Positions 1 to 11,862 of a stretch of DNA of 64,000 nt are shown piece after piece. How positions within the stretch are numbered: position 1 is the first letter of the stretch; each line of letters begins with the position of its first letter. The position numbers and the translations under genes were made by a program. Origin of the DNA: Artocarpus heterophyllus (lineage: Eukaryota > Streptophyta > Magnoliopsida > Rosales > Moraceae); assembly GCA_025403435.1 (NCBI GenBank), contig JAJQZP010000444.1, positions 1 through 64,000 on the forward strand. The letters run 5' to 3'. The notes below the pieces were generated by a model, which was not told the DNA's origin, made no database searches, and saw only the letters and a program-made list of their open reading frames with translations.

Positions 1-330
1 CTCCACCGCGCTACCATCACCTCCACCGGGCCACCCTCACCTCCACCGCGATAAGCTCCCCCACCCCCACCCCCCTCGCCCAGCCCCCCACCCCCTCTTC
101 CCCCTCGCCAACCCCCCCCACCCCCCGCACCCCCCTCGCCAACCACCCCCACCCCCCTCTTCCCCCTCGCGTGCCCAACCCCCCCATCCTCCTGTTCCCC
201 CTTGCCTAGACCCCCCTATCCCCCACGCCCCCTCGCCAACCCCCCCCCCCCCCCCCCGCCCCCCCACCCTCCACGCGCCCCTCGCCCAGCCCCCCACCCC
301 ACACCCTCCCCTCACCCATCTGTGAAATTG
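1..330. repeat. C-rich low-complexity tract
   Basis: The plus strand is almost only C with scattered CTCGCC and CACC words, and it includes several C runs of 7 or more. No stable period is visible; the core word is roughly CCCCCTCGCCAACC. The minus strand is correspondingly G-rich and gives long Gly/Trp/Arg reading frames, which are composition artefacts. It lies upstream of the CACTA coding region and may be inside that element. Confidence 0.75.
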
Positions 331-800
331 TGTAATTGAAGTTGTAAAGATGTGCGTAATGTGTACTATGTGAGGATATGTAACTATGTACAATTGGAGT
401 TGAAATTATGTGAATCTGTGTAATTTGTGGAAATATATGTGTAATTGAAATTGTGAATTTGTCAATATGTGTAACATGTGAAATGAAATGATTTTGTGAA
501 ATTATGTTGTTGAAATTGTAAACTTGTGAATATGTCAAGATTTGAACACGTCAAATTATGTCAATATATGTAAAGTTATGCATATGTGTAATATGTGAGG
601 TTATGTAAATATGTGTAATATGTGAAATTATGTGAATATGTGCAATTTGTGAAATTAAATATGTAATTGAAATTCTAAATTTGTGAATATGTGTAATATG
701 TGAAATTAAATAAATATGTGAAATTGTGTAAAAATGTAAGAAATGGAATATGTGAAGATATGAATATGTGTAGTTTGTGATTTAATATTAGTATGTATGT
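331..800. repeat. Short-period AT-rich tandem repeat (ATGTGTAATATGTGAAAT words)
   Basis: The words ATGTGTAAT, ATGTGAAATT and TTGTGAATATG recur irregularly at about 10 to 30 base spacing over the whole stretch. This is a degenerate minisatellite. It ends just before a splice-acceptor-like TTTTAACAG at about 817-825 and the first coding exon of the CACTA gene at 831, so it may be an intron or 5' untranslated part of that element. Confidence 0.6.
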
Positions 801-830
801 GCTAGTTTTGGAATACTTTTAACAGGTACA

Positions 831-2268
831 ATGTCTCGCCCCATTGATAGTGACGAATACGAGGACGAGTATGAAGACTGCACTCCATCTTCATCGCAAT
901 ATAGCAAGGGAAACCAACGCAATAAGCCACGAAGTTGAATAGAATTTGATCCAAAAGTAGACTTTGAGCGAAGGGGTATATTAATGAAAAAAATTCATCG
1001 GATGAGAAAGAAAGGTTTAAGAATTGAAGTAATTTTTGATTCAAAAGGCCAACCAGAAGGCACACCCGGCCATGAATTAAGCAGTTAGATCGGAGTCCTC
1101 AGTCGAGAACACATTCCGATATGGACAAAAGATTGGAGGTCTAAGGATTTAGATAAAGTAAAAGATGTGATTTCGAGAGAGATATACGTAGCTTTCACAG
1201 TCGAGGATTGGTATAGGAAAAGGGCTTTCAAGGTTTGTGGCGAATTAACAAAGGGGTTCAGATCTGACCTCTATGTTACCATCGTGTAGCCATACCTTTC
1301 TATTCCGGACGAGGATGAGAATGTATATAAACGACCTCCTACGGTAGTACACTACTGCCCCTCCATGAATGATGACGATTGGGAAGCTTTTGTGAGGTAT
1401 CGACGTTCGACCGAATTCCAACTGCTATCATCAAATGCCAGAAATATGCGAGCGAAGAACGAATACTGCTCTATGGTTGGCCGAGCTCGAGCAATCGTTG
1501 GTACGTTAATATCTTACTCATATTACATATATCAATTATTCTATCATTACTATGTTACTAACATAGCGTAACACAGTTTGCAAAGACGAGCGTGCTACCA
1601 ACACGGAAGGAATTGTGGGTCAAATCACGTCAAGGTCCCAATGGCCAGTTCAAAAATCCAAAAGTAGCAGAAATTGAGAAATTGATTGTAAGTTTACTGA
1701 CCACGAACAATTAATTTGTAATTTAATACCAAATCAAGGATTGCTTAAATAACATGGTTATGTTGTTTTACAAGATGAATACACAACGCAACAAAGTCAA
1801 GGGAGCTTCCAATCGGTCGGTAATGATGACATTTTGACCAGGGCATTAGAGAAATCAGAACATTCAGGACGTGTCCGCGGTCAATCGAAGTATGTGAAGT
1901 AGTCTCAATACTTCAACCTCCAATCAGGTACTTCAAAATTGAATTCTCAAATGTCGAAGATGTAGATGGAGATTGCAAAACTACGGCGTCTTGTGACGGA
2001 GCTCATTTTCCAAGGACGTGTCAAGTCGACGGATGATAGCATCTCACAACACAACAGCGTCAAAGCTAGTTGTAACCCTCCCAATAATGTAGCAGAAGGT
2101 CCAGAAGCTCCAGAAGTCCAATTGTCACCTCCTCGTCATGAGCCCGAACAATGTAAGCTCTTCGTTGAGGATAGAGTTAATGGTGGGTGTGCACTTGTTG
2201 CGCTTGGAAAGGTGTGGATGACGAGTCTTCCAACTGATATAGTTCATGGACAACTATTAGGGAAAGAG
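831..2268 (+). pseudogene. CACTA transposase, Transposase_24 (Ptta/En/Spm) family, decayed
   Basis: Translation from ATG 831 gives an acidic N-terminus (MSRPIDSDEYEDEYED) and then a Transposase_24-like region. Recognisable words are IGVLSREHIPIWTKDWR and RKRAFKVCGELTKGFRSDL, followed after an intron by TRKELWVKSRQGPNGQF and a helical tail MEIAKLRRLVTELI. Frame lesions are TGA at 936-938, TAG at 1086-1088, TAG at 1287-1289, a one-base phase mismatch at the first intron (donor 1501, acceptor about 1576), and TAG just before 1966. A second intron is plausible at 1688-1774. The frame runs into the Copia insertion at 2268 and resumes at 13879. In this family the protein is thought to mobilise CACTA ends. 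Family assignment rests on motif recognition; no alignment was run. Confidence 0.7.
2264..2268. repeat. Target-site duplication AAGAG (left copy) of Copia 1
   Basis: AAGAG directly precedes the LTR start here and directly follows the other LTR at 13874-13878. Removing the element and one copy rejoins the CACTA reading frame in phase. Confidence 0.95.
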
Positions 2269-4278
2269 TGTTGGAAACAAAGTGCGCAACGGAATTTTTA
2301 GAATTTTTCATCAGAGTATTTTCCAAAACACAAGTTTGACATGTTATATGTATAAATTAAACAGATCTTACTAACCTCAGTATGCCGAAGAACCTCCGCG
2401 ACCTGTGTAGAGAAGTAACGTTCCAGAAGAGCCTCAACCAACTGGTCTTCTTTGTTATTCTCTATCTACAACCGGAGTGAGGGTGGGCTCACACGTACAG
2501 CTCCTCCACCAGTGACTCTCATTCCAACTAAGAGAGAGAACCCAAAGCTAGTGTTTGTGATTTGTGAACAAAAGCTCTCAGGAAGGTTTCAGATGCTCAC
2601 TAAAAGAGTATCACTCTTAATCTCTCAAATTGATCTGAGTAAATCATTAGACTCACTCCCTTTTTATACCTATTGGTCCTTGGGGTCAGTCCATATCAGA
2701 TTAGGTCTCAAAATCGAAACAGAATCAAGTTCGGATCAATATCTGATAAGATACGCGTGAAAAACGCGTAATCTTAACTGTCGCGGTCGGCATGCCGAAC
2801 TGTGAGATAGGCAGGCCGAACACGTCATCCGGCATGCCGAACTGCCGAGAAAAAATCTCCGCAAATCTTTTATTTTCCACCCGAGATTCTAAAGGATAAA
2901 GTCTCAGTTTTGATTCAAATAGCCCAATAGAAAAGATATCTGATCAAAACAAACTTTATCAAGATAATCTCTAAGAAAATAAATCAATTCACAATAATTC
3001 TACAAGTTTATCTTGTTCTAATTGTCCAAAATTAAAACAACCGATAAACAGACAAGAATTATCCGAATGCCATAATTCAACAAGTTCATCTTGAACTAAT
3101 TTCTTACATAATTAATTCAACCGATAAACAGACATGAATTATTTGATTCTTATAAATTTTAAACCAATCTGATAAATCCGACATAAGTCACCAATTATTG
3201 GAAAAGCACGCCGTGTCGTTACAGGATTTTGTGAGCTAGCAAAGGGGACCAAAATGGACCTATAAAGTTCAAGCTCATGATAATTATGAAACCCAATATC
3301 CCAGATATACATTTCACAATTATCAACTCCAACGCTACTCCACTAAAAGCTTGGAGCTGCACTCTCGAACTTTATAGAATTACGAAGCTCGTGTAGCTAA
3401 GTCTCCATGACATATCATAGTGTATCGCATCCCCATATGATCATCCATAATCGGCTTAAGGACAAGTTCTGTCTTACCTTCCCGATTATTTTTATCTTAC
3501 GTTCCATTGTCTCACCATTAGAAAACTTACCATCCAAAGATAGTATACCATTCGGTTACACCTATGTTTCCAAATGGTTGAGCGCTCCAGTTTTCCAATT
3601 ACAGGACAACGCATATAAGAGGATATCATTACTCCTAAAGAGGAGCTATGGATTCCATATCTATGAATAACAAGTCTACGCTACCAAGAGTCATGCCTCC
3701 AATGTACCGGCATGCATGCCACTATAGAGATGTGGGAGTCACCCATTGGTACATCAAAAGACACAAATCGAGACAACGGGCCCATTATTCATCTCAGGAT
3801 TAAGATACAATACAAATGATTGTCTAAAGTGAATCGATTTGCCAAGACAGAATTATTAATCCAAATCAATTCACTTTATGTCCCGATCCAACACATCGTC
3901 ACCTATGACAACGCGCCAATGTTTCTATTCACGGAGTCCAACTCCGATGGCCAAGACAAACCATCTCCCAAAAGGGATATAGACAACATAACAATCTTTA
4001 CATGAATAAAGCGCCCAACTTTATTCCCTCGATTGCGGATCATATATTTTAGACCATCACCTTAAGAGTCGTGTCTACCGCATAATCATCCCATCATATG
4101 CCCAACTCTTAAGGTTTAGACTGACAGTCTCAGACTACTGTTTGCTTATCATACATTCAACAAATATGAACGTAAAGAGGACAATATTTGGTATATATAA
4201 ATGAATAAATTCTTTATTGATAAAAATGTCTCCAAAAACGTATTATATTTTTACTCCTTAGAGCATACATGTCTAACA
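2269..4278 (-). repeat. Copia 1 3' LTR (element is on minus strand)
   Basis: The ends are TGTTGGAAAC and GTCTAACA. It matches 11863-13873 almost throughout. Inside, on the minus strand, a CCAAT box (complement of 2672-2676) precedes a TATA box (complement of about 2658-2670). A GC-rich motif array with GGCATGCCGAAC words lies at about 2786-2850, upstream of that TATA. Apparent plus-strand reading frames at 2452-2760, 3407-3670 and 3820-4005 recur in the other LTR and are not genes. Confidence 0.95.
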
Positions 4279-4292
4279 ATCTCCCACTTGCA
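4279..4292 (-). other. Polypurine tract of Copia 1
   Basis: Read on the minus strand, the bases just before the 3' LTR are AAGTGGGAGAT followed by TGTTAG. This is the usual plus-strand primer site of plant Copia elements. It almost touches the pol stop codon at 4293-4295. Confidence 0.85.
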
Positions 4293-7200
4293 CTAAGTGA
4301 GTAAATACTGCAAATTTCGCATCCCCATAGCTTCCACATGCCTTTCGAAGACTCTCCCAGAAAGTGTCTTCGTAAATGGATCAGCTAAATTGTCCTCTGA
4401 CGCGATCTTGCACACCGTGACATGCCCGCTCTCAACGAAGTCCTTTATCACATGATACTTCCGATCAATATGCTTACTCTTCTTGTGAAATCTTGGTTCC
4501 TTAGCATTAGCTACCGCCGCACTGTTATCACAGTACAGTGATACCGCTTTATCCATACCAGGAACTACCTCAAGATCCCCAAGGAGCTTGCGGAGCCACA
4601 CTGCTTCTTTTGAAGCATCACTAGCCGCCACATACTCGGCCTCCATCGTTGAATCCGAAGTGCAATCTTGCTTCGCACTTCTCCAACTGATGGCACCGCC
4701 ACCCAGAGAAAACACAAACCCTGAAGTCGATTTCCTAGAATCCAGGCAGGATTGAAAATCCAAATCAGTGTATCCTAGAGGAGTTAAATCCTCACCTGAA
4801 TACACAAGCATATACCCACGAGTCCTTCTCAGGTACTTGAAAATATGCTTTACCGCAACCCAATGGTTCGGTCCTGGATCCGCCTGAAATCGACTCACTA
4901 TCCCGACCGCATAGCTAATATCCGGTCGAGTGCAAAGCATGGCATACATGAGACTACCCACTACCGAAGCATAAGGCACCTTCTTCATGTATTCTCTTTC
5001 TTCATAAGACTTTGGAGAGTCTTTCTTAGAAAGAGTAATTCCAGACCTAGATGGTTGCCCACCTTTCTTGGAATCCTGCATTGCAAACCTCCTGAGAATT
5101 TTATCTATGTAGCCGGCCTGTGACAAAGCTATCATTTTGTTCTTCCTATCCCGAAAGATCTGGATACCGAGAACAAAATTAGCCTCACCCAAGTCCTTCA
5201 TGTCAAACTGCTTGGTCAACCATAATTTGACCGATGACAATGCCCCAACGTCATTGCCAATTAGCAGAATGTCATCTACATAGAGTAGTAGAAAAACCAC
5301 CTTCCCATTCTTAATGTGTTTGTAAACACATGGTTCATCCACATTTTGTGAGAACCCATAAGTCTTGATCACTTGATCAAATCTTATGTTCCAAGAACGA
5401 GAAGCCTGCTTAAGTCCATAAATAGACTTTAGCAACTTACAAACCTTACCCTCTTGACCCGCGACCTTGAACCCGTCTGGTTGTTCCATATAAATGGACT
5501 CATCAAGATAGCCATTCAGAAAAGCCGTCTTGACATCCATCTGCCAAATCTCGTAGTCGAGAGCGGCAGCTATGGACAAGAGAATCCGGATGGACTTAAG
5601 CATGGCTACAGGCGAAAAGGTTTCCTCATAATCGATTCCTTCCTTTTGCGTATAACCCTTTGCTACCAGTCTAGCCTTAAAGGTTTCGACCTTTCCATCC
5701 ACTCCTCTTTTCCTCTTGTAGATCCACTTACTCCCTATGGGTTTTACCCCTTCGGGAAGATCCACAAGCTCCCAGACCCGATTAGTCTCCATAGACTTCA
5801 TCTCAATGTTCATGGCCTCTGTCCAGAGTCTTGAATCAACATCCTCCATAGCTTCTGCGTAAGTATAAGGATCCCTGTCATGTTCATCCGGTTCAGCCAA
5901 AAAGACCTCCCCATTGAACATATACCTCTCAGGTTGACGACCGATCCTCCCACTACGCCGAAGCCCCTGAGGTTGTTGTTCAGGTTTGTTTGGTTTTTCT
6001 ACACCGATCGGAATGGTTTCGTTCGGAACCTTCGGAGTAAACGGATTACCCCTCAACTCCTCAAGCACCACTTTGCTTTGAGGTTTAAAGTCGTTCATGT
6101 AACTCTCCTCAAGGAAAGTTGCATTAGTTGAAACCACGACTTTATTTTCCTTTGGGTTATAAAAATAACCCCCTTTAGTCCCTTTTGGATATCCTACAAA
6201 CACGCAAACTTCTGAACGTGCTTCCAACTTATTCGGATCCTTAAACAGGACATGAGCTGGACATCCCCATATGCGAATATGGTTTAAGGATGTCTTCCGT
6301 CTTGTCCACAACTCGTGAGGAGTTTTAGGGACCGATTTTGAAGGCACATTATTCAAAAGATAACATGCGGTTTGTAGTGCATATCCCCAAAAGGATAAAT
6401 GCAATGATGAATAACTCATCATGGACCGAATCATGTCCAACAAAGTCCTATTCCTTCTCTCTGCTACGCCATTCTGCTGCGGAGTGCCCGGCGTAGTCAA
6501 ATGGGATAAAATTCCATTCTCTAACAAGTGTCCCAAGAACTCATCAGAAAGGTATTCCCCATCTCGATCAGATCAAAGTGTCTTTATGGGTCTACCCAAT
6601 TGCTTTTCCACTTCAGCCCGAAACTTCCTAAACTTATCATAAGTTTCGCTTTTGTGGTGCATTAGGTACACATACCCATATCTTGAGTAATCGTCAATAA
6701 AAGTGACAAAGTACTCATACCCTCCTCGTGCCCGGATGTTCATCGGTCCGCAAACATCACTATGCACAAGTTCTAGAACCCCTTCGGCCCTATTGCCCTT
6801 AGACCCGTATGGTCTTTTGGTCATTTTACCCTCCAAACAAGATTCACACTGAGGTATAGATTCCACCTTTAAGTGACTTAAAGGTCCATCCCTTACCAAC
6901 CTTTGAATCCTATTTAGGTTAATATGGCCAAGGCACAAATGCCAAAGATAAGTCTTATTAGAGTGAGAAGTTTTAAGTCTTTTTGAGTCATTATCATTTA
7001 TCTCAGCATTAAGCAATAGGTCCATCTTAGGTTTGATAAAATATAGATTATTTTGCATCCATCCAGAACAGATAAAAGATTTGTTTTTACGAATCACCAC
7101 TTTTTCATTAAAAGATACCACGTAGGAGTCTTTAAATAAAGAAGATACAGAAATTAAATTCCTTTTAAATTTAGGAACATAAAAACAATCTCGCAAAATT

Positions 7201-8246
7201 AAACTCCTATAATTATCAAAATAAAGATGGACATCTCCCACTGCTTCCGCTGAGACCAAGGATCCATCGCCCATCCGAAGCGTTAAGTCTTCACGAAGTA
7301 GACTTCTCGTTTCTTTGAATCCCTGCAGAGAAACACAAACATGATTAGTTGCACCGGAATCTATGACCCAAATGTCACTGGATTCCTCAACCAAACAAGT
7401 TTCTAAATATAGAAGATCACACCTACCTCCCTTGGAAAGGAAGTCCTTGCAATGCTTCTTTATATGCCCGACCTTACCACAAAAGAAGCACTTAAGCTTC
7501 TTTGGGTTCTTCTTCTTCTTCTTCTTGCTCTTGGTAGCAATAGGAATAGAAGACTTCCCACTTTTGGCCCGTTGCTTCTTTCCATTCCCAGAGTTAGGAT
7601 TGGAACCAGAAGCAGCTACCATATTGGCCTCTCCACCAGCAGGAGACTCCCTGATCAGCAGTTCAAACTCTTGTAACTGTTTCATCAGTTCTGTCAAGGT
7701 CATATCCCGTCTATTGCTTAGATTAAAAGTAGCTCTAAACGGAATAAATTCCTTAGACAGAGTCTCAAAGACCATAGTCATCTGAGTTTCAGCATCGATG
7801 TCGGCTCCATTGGGTTGAGCCTCAGCGAGGTAACCCATGACCAACATCATGTGCTCCTTTACAGATGTCCCCGGTCTCTGTCTACAGTTTAAGAGTTTCC
7901 GAAGCGCCCCTTGCCGCTTTGTTATGGCCTGGCCTCCAAACATGTCCTCAAGATTATCCAAGATCTGCTTCGCAGTCTCATAATCCTGATGTTGGGCCTG
8001 CAGCACGTTATTCATGCTAGCCATAACATAGCAGCGGGCCTGATCATTAGCATCTTTCCAGCGTTCGTACGCTTGGAATTGCTCATTACTTGAGTCTCCC
8101 ATAGGCTCGGGAGGACAAGGAGTTGTCAGAACATATTTCAGTTTCTCAAAGGAAAGGACGATGTCCAGGTTCCGTTTCCAATCATTATAGTTCTCACCGG
8201 TCAATTGGTTTTTGTCAAGTATCGATGATAAAGCGTTTTTAGACAT
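4293..8246 (-). pseudogene. Copia 1 gag-pol polyprotein, interrupted by one in-frame TGA
   Basis: This is a single reading frame of about 1,300 residues in which the only break I see is TGA at 6573-6575. Order: gag of the UBN2/DUF4219 type from MSKNALSS (I prefer the start at 8246 to the upstream ATG at 8318); zinc knuckle CFFCGKVGHIKKHC; protease WVIDSGATNHVC; pre-integrase LWHLCLGHINLNR; integrase core with HSDVCGP and FIDDYSRYGY; after the stop, integrase remainder, RT with an intact YVDD in [11 protein letters not shown], and RNase H with [18 protein letters not shown]. The domain order protease-integrase-RT-RNase H is diagnostic of Ty1/Copia. The stop replaces the Arg of the usual TLRSDR motif, a likely CGA to TGA change. 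Apart from that codon the frame looks functional. Confidence 0.93.
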
Positions 8247-8698
8247 TTTCAATCTACAATAAAGAATCATATACCAAACATAAGCAAACATATATAATAA
8301 TTTAGTAAGATAACACAATCATGTAAAATCATACAAATGTGTTTATGTGTCAAAACCTTGAAAATATCACAACCTTACAACGATAATTCCCAACTCAGAA
8401 TTTAACAAGCTCCTAGGGGAGTCATGCCAAATTCAATCAGGAACACGGATCCCCTCCTGATTAATATATGCCATCCAGGACCCGTATGATCCAGCATATA
8501 CTAATAATCGTTTCTTTGGCCATTAATTTTATTAACAGAGCTCCTAGGGGAGGTTAATAATAAAATTAATGTGAGTGTATAACCACCGTTTTAATATTTT
8601 ATCCATGATTTATAATCACCACCTAGGGGTGTGCAACCATATATTATGCTAAAATACCTTATCATCAAAGAGATCCAATTTGGTACATGATAGAAATC

Positions 8699-10665
8699 TG
8701 TAACGCCCCTATATGGGGGTTAACAGTTTTTAATGAGATAAAATAAAAATAAATAATAAAAGTAAAACCTTAAAGATTAAAATTTGCCCGGGACTTAAAT
8801 GAAAACTCTCAACTCAAAAATAAAAATATAAACGACAAATAAACCACAGTTTTAATGTAGCACCTTAAATTTAATAATATAAACTGTTGTCATCATCATT
8901 TTAACCCTCAACACATTGTAATACAGTCACAGAAAGTAACAATTGATGCTTACATTATCATGAAGAACATTCTTTACAATTGAGCAGTCCCAATGTAATA
9001 TAGTTACATCGCTTCCTCAACTATATTTCTCGTAGCCACCTCACACTTAGTGAGTCCTGAAAAGATATAAACATAAGGGAATGAGCAACACTATGCTCAG
9101 TAGAGAAAGCTATTACTCACCTCTATCATTACCACATTAAAATCTGCATGGTTAGTAAGTCACATCATATTTCAGATTATGAGGTTTATTATGATCACAT
9201 CTTATGGATACCGTAGTTAATCATTACCAAGTGTCATAATTACACATTTATACAAATATTACCAATCATCATTGTTCCTAGGTATCCATGTTAAATTGAG
9301 TATCACTCAACTCATCGAAACCCAAATGGGCGCACTTGATCACCCTATAAACATTCCAAGGGTGTTCCGGTGAGGGGACATCAAGCCCCGAGTCCTCACC
9401 AAATCGATTCCTGTACAGTGTGTTCTGGGACTTTCAACCCAAGGAAGCGTCATCGCCTTCCCCCTACTTTACCTTTTAGGGTATTCATGCCCAAGGACGT
9501 AACCGTCGCCCTTTTCATGTCTCACAATTTCTCTATATTAAATCATTATTAATAGAGTTAATTTTCCTAACCATGCTTCTCAATTTATAACATGTGTCAA
9601 TTCATTATGTTCCTCGCCGTACAATACAAGACGAGTCCATGTCATAGTTTCATATGTGATACACATATAATATCAGTTCAACATAGATATATATATATTG
9701 CGGCAAAACAATCAATTTTAATTCTATAAAAACCTCACAAAAGATGAGTAATAGAATCCCTACCTTTTAAGCTTATCAACAGTCTCTTAATCCTGGAATC
9801 AATTAACGTTAGCTCCATACTCCCTTGATCCTAAGGCGTGCATAAGGACAATTAAAACTAAAGCACAACATACAACTACATTCATAAAATTTATTTTAAT
9901 TTAATCTTAGAATTTCAAGAAATAACCACTGCCCATAGAGGTATTATAAAGTTTAACAATATAAATTTTCTGTCTAGGGCATATACACTTAGACTTCATA
10001 CATATGCTCCAAAATAGCAACAAACATATACTTAGGTTTAAGAACGTAAATTTGAATAATCCTTTAGTATAAAAGAAAATTTATAAATGAAAGACTAAAT
10101 TTGTTCATAAGATTCTAACCTCGGATTATGGTTAGTTGGAAGCTTGAAATGGCTTCAAAACAGGTTCCTTTACTTCGGTATGACTGAAATTCTTGCTCAA
10201 ATGGAGGTGATGGTGGCTGATTTTTATGGCTGCCTTGAAGAAGTTCTCTAAGTATTTTGCTTCAGCAAAGAAATGAGAAGAAGAGTGTGGGAACCGTGGA
10301 AGAGAAAGGAAGAAAAGATGAAGTCTTTGAAGAGAAGTGATGGAAACAATTATAGAGGAGACATGTTGAAGCATGTCACGGAGGAAATAAAGAAAATGAG
10401 GGTCAAGAGTAGTTGGAAAAGATATCCTTATGTCTCATCTAAAGACTTTAACACATATAATGCCAATATGACATTTTTGAGATTTATTAGAAGTTCTAAG
10501 GCTTTTTAGTAATCATACTAAATAATATAGGAGAATTTTAGAAAATTTAAAAATAGATAAAAATAAATATTATAAAATAAATTTAAATGAAGCAATTTTT
10601 TTTTTTATACACTAAAAATTAATTTAATTACCTCAATACCCGTTAGGAGAATAACGGGTGTCACA
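8699..10665 (-). mobile_element. Solo Gypsy-type LTR nested in the Copia 1 leader
   Basis: The ends are TGTAACGCCCC and GGGTGTCACA, with a perfect 5-bp target duplication AAATC (8694-8698 and 10666-10670). No internal region or primer site is adjacent, so it is a solo LTR, presumably left by LTR-LTR recombination. Orientation is inferred as minus, because the spaced words around 9040-9110 (AGTGAGTCCTGA, GAGCAACACTATGCTCAG) resemble the reverse of the GAGCC..CGCTCAC region of the other Gypsy LTRs. It looks like a different family from the 21283 and 31511 LTRs. A minus frame at 10132-10374 and a plus frame at 10273-10509 show no known domain. Confidence 0.9.
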
Positions 10666-11179
10666 AAATCCCTTCCTAGGGGTCGGGACCACCATGTTCT
10701 GCCTATGGACCAACAATGGAGGCCTTAGGTCCCCTCTTCGAAAACCTTATCCCACTCAATCTTTTGAAATCAAGGTTTTATTTTAAAATTATCCATGAAC
10801 AATTTTAATATGAGCGGCACTCCCTATTCTATATGACATGTTATCAATATACATGGTAAATTATATTATAATGCAGACAAGCAAAGCAATCAAGCAAAGC
10901 TACAAGCATAATAATAATAACCGTAATATTATGGTTCCACCCTAGAGAATAGAAAAACTAAGATTACAGGAGAATAATCGAGACATTTATCGATTCTTCA
11001 TCCTTGAATCCTCAAGCTATATCCTTCTTCATGTAATATCCATCTTCAAGTCCTCAATCCCGTATGAATCGAACACTTCATATTTTCGGTCATATCCAAA
11101 TTTAATGTTTCTCAGAATCGTCAAAAATAAAATTAAAACTGCACCAAAAAATTGCACCTTTTCTGGACACCTGGCTGCT

Positions 11180-11372
11180 CTCGGTCGGCAGGCCGATCTG
11201 GGTGATCGGTCTGCCGATCATGGTGGTTTGGCCTGCCGAACATGAAGGTTCGGCCTGCCGGCAGAGCACCAAAATTTCTGCCCCACTGTCGGCCTGCCGG
11301 ACCGTACGTCCGGCCTGCCGATCTGTGACCTTCGGCCTACCGAACTGTGAGGTCCGGCATGCCGACCGAGCA
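11180..11372. repeat. GC-rich motif array (CGGCAGGCCGA / TCGGCCTGCCG) in Copia 1 leader
   Basis: About nine copies of a 10-12 base core (CGGCAGGCCGA, TCGGTCTGCCGA, TCGGCCTGCCGG, CCGGCATGCCGA) occur at spacings of about 15-30 bases, in both orientations, in otherwise AT-rich sequence. The core is near-palindromic. The same core occurs in the LTRs at 2786-2850 and about 12380-12445, and in three Gypsy LTRs of the window. Confidence 0.85.
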
Positions 11373-11848
11373 GAAAACCCTCAATCCAGAAAATACAATT
11401 TTAATGCAATTCATCAATTTTATTTTCAACAATTCAAAAACATAAAATTAGAGACTCAGGAAATACCTGGAGGCGCCATCATCTATCTTTAAGTTCCGAC
11501 TTCTTGTTCCGTCTTCTCCGAATAATTATTTAATTACAAAATTCTTACAAATTAAAAATTAAATAATAATTCCTAGACGGAGATGATAGTCCGCCATCTA
11601 ATTACATGAAAAACCTATATACACATTCTAACCGGTATTAATTAATTAATAAATAATTAAACAACAATTTAATCAACCATAATTAATTAATAAACATTCA
11701 CCATATAATCCATGACAACATATATATTATATAGAAACCTAGAGTGCCATCTCTCTATAAAATTTAATTCAAGCATTGGAGAGATTAAGATCACAAAATT
11801 TATGCACATAACATGATCACAAACTTGCAAATTTATGTAAAAACCTCG

Positions 11849-11860
11849 GCTCTGATACCA
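11849..11860 (-). other. Primer-binding site, initiator tRNA-Met (Copia 1)
   Basis: The plus strand GCTCTGATACCA is the complement of TGGTATCAGAGC, the usual plant iMet primer site. It lies two bases from the 5' LTR edge at 11863. This fixes the element as minus-strand. Confidence 0.9.
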
Positions 11861-11862
11861 AT

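Larger units (their letters stand above)
8247..11862 (-). other. Copia 1 leader (untranslated region between primer site and gag), split by a solo LTR
   Basis: About 1.65 kb of leader lies on both sides of the solo LTR: 8247-8698 and 10666-11862. Near gag it contains spaced CTCCTAGGGGAG-like words (about 8410, 8540, 8620 and 10672). Further out it has a GC-rich motif array (11180-11372). Apart from the solo LTR I find no credible coding sequence. Small frames such as 11202-11492 overlap the motif array and are composition-driven. Confidence 0.75.

Noticed and set aside
37..538. Long Gly/Trp/Arg-rich minus-strand ORFs
   Set aside because: They arise from the C-rich low-complexity tract and the short AT repeat; there is no domain and no codon bias.
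3407..4005. Plus-strand ORFs of 87 and 61 residues repeated at 13002-13600
   Set aside because: They lie antisense within the Copia 1 LTRs and duplicate only because the LTRs do.
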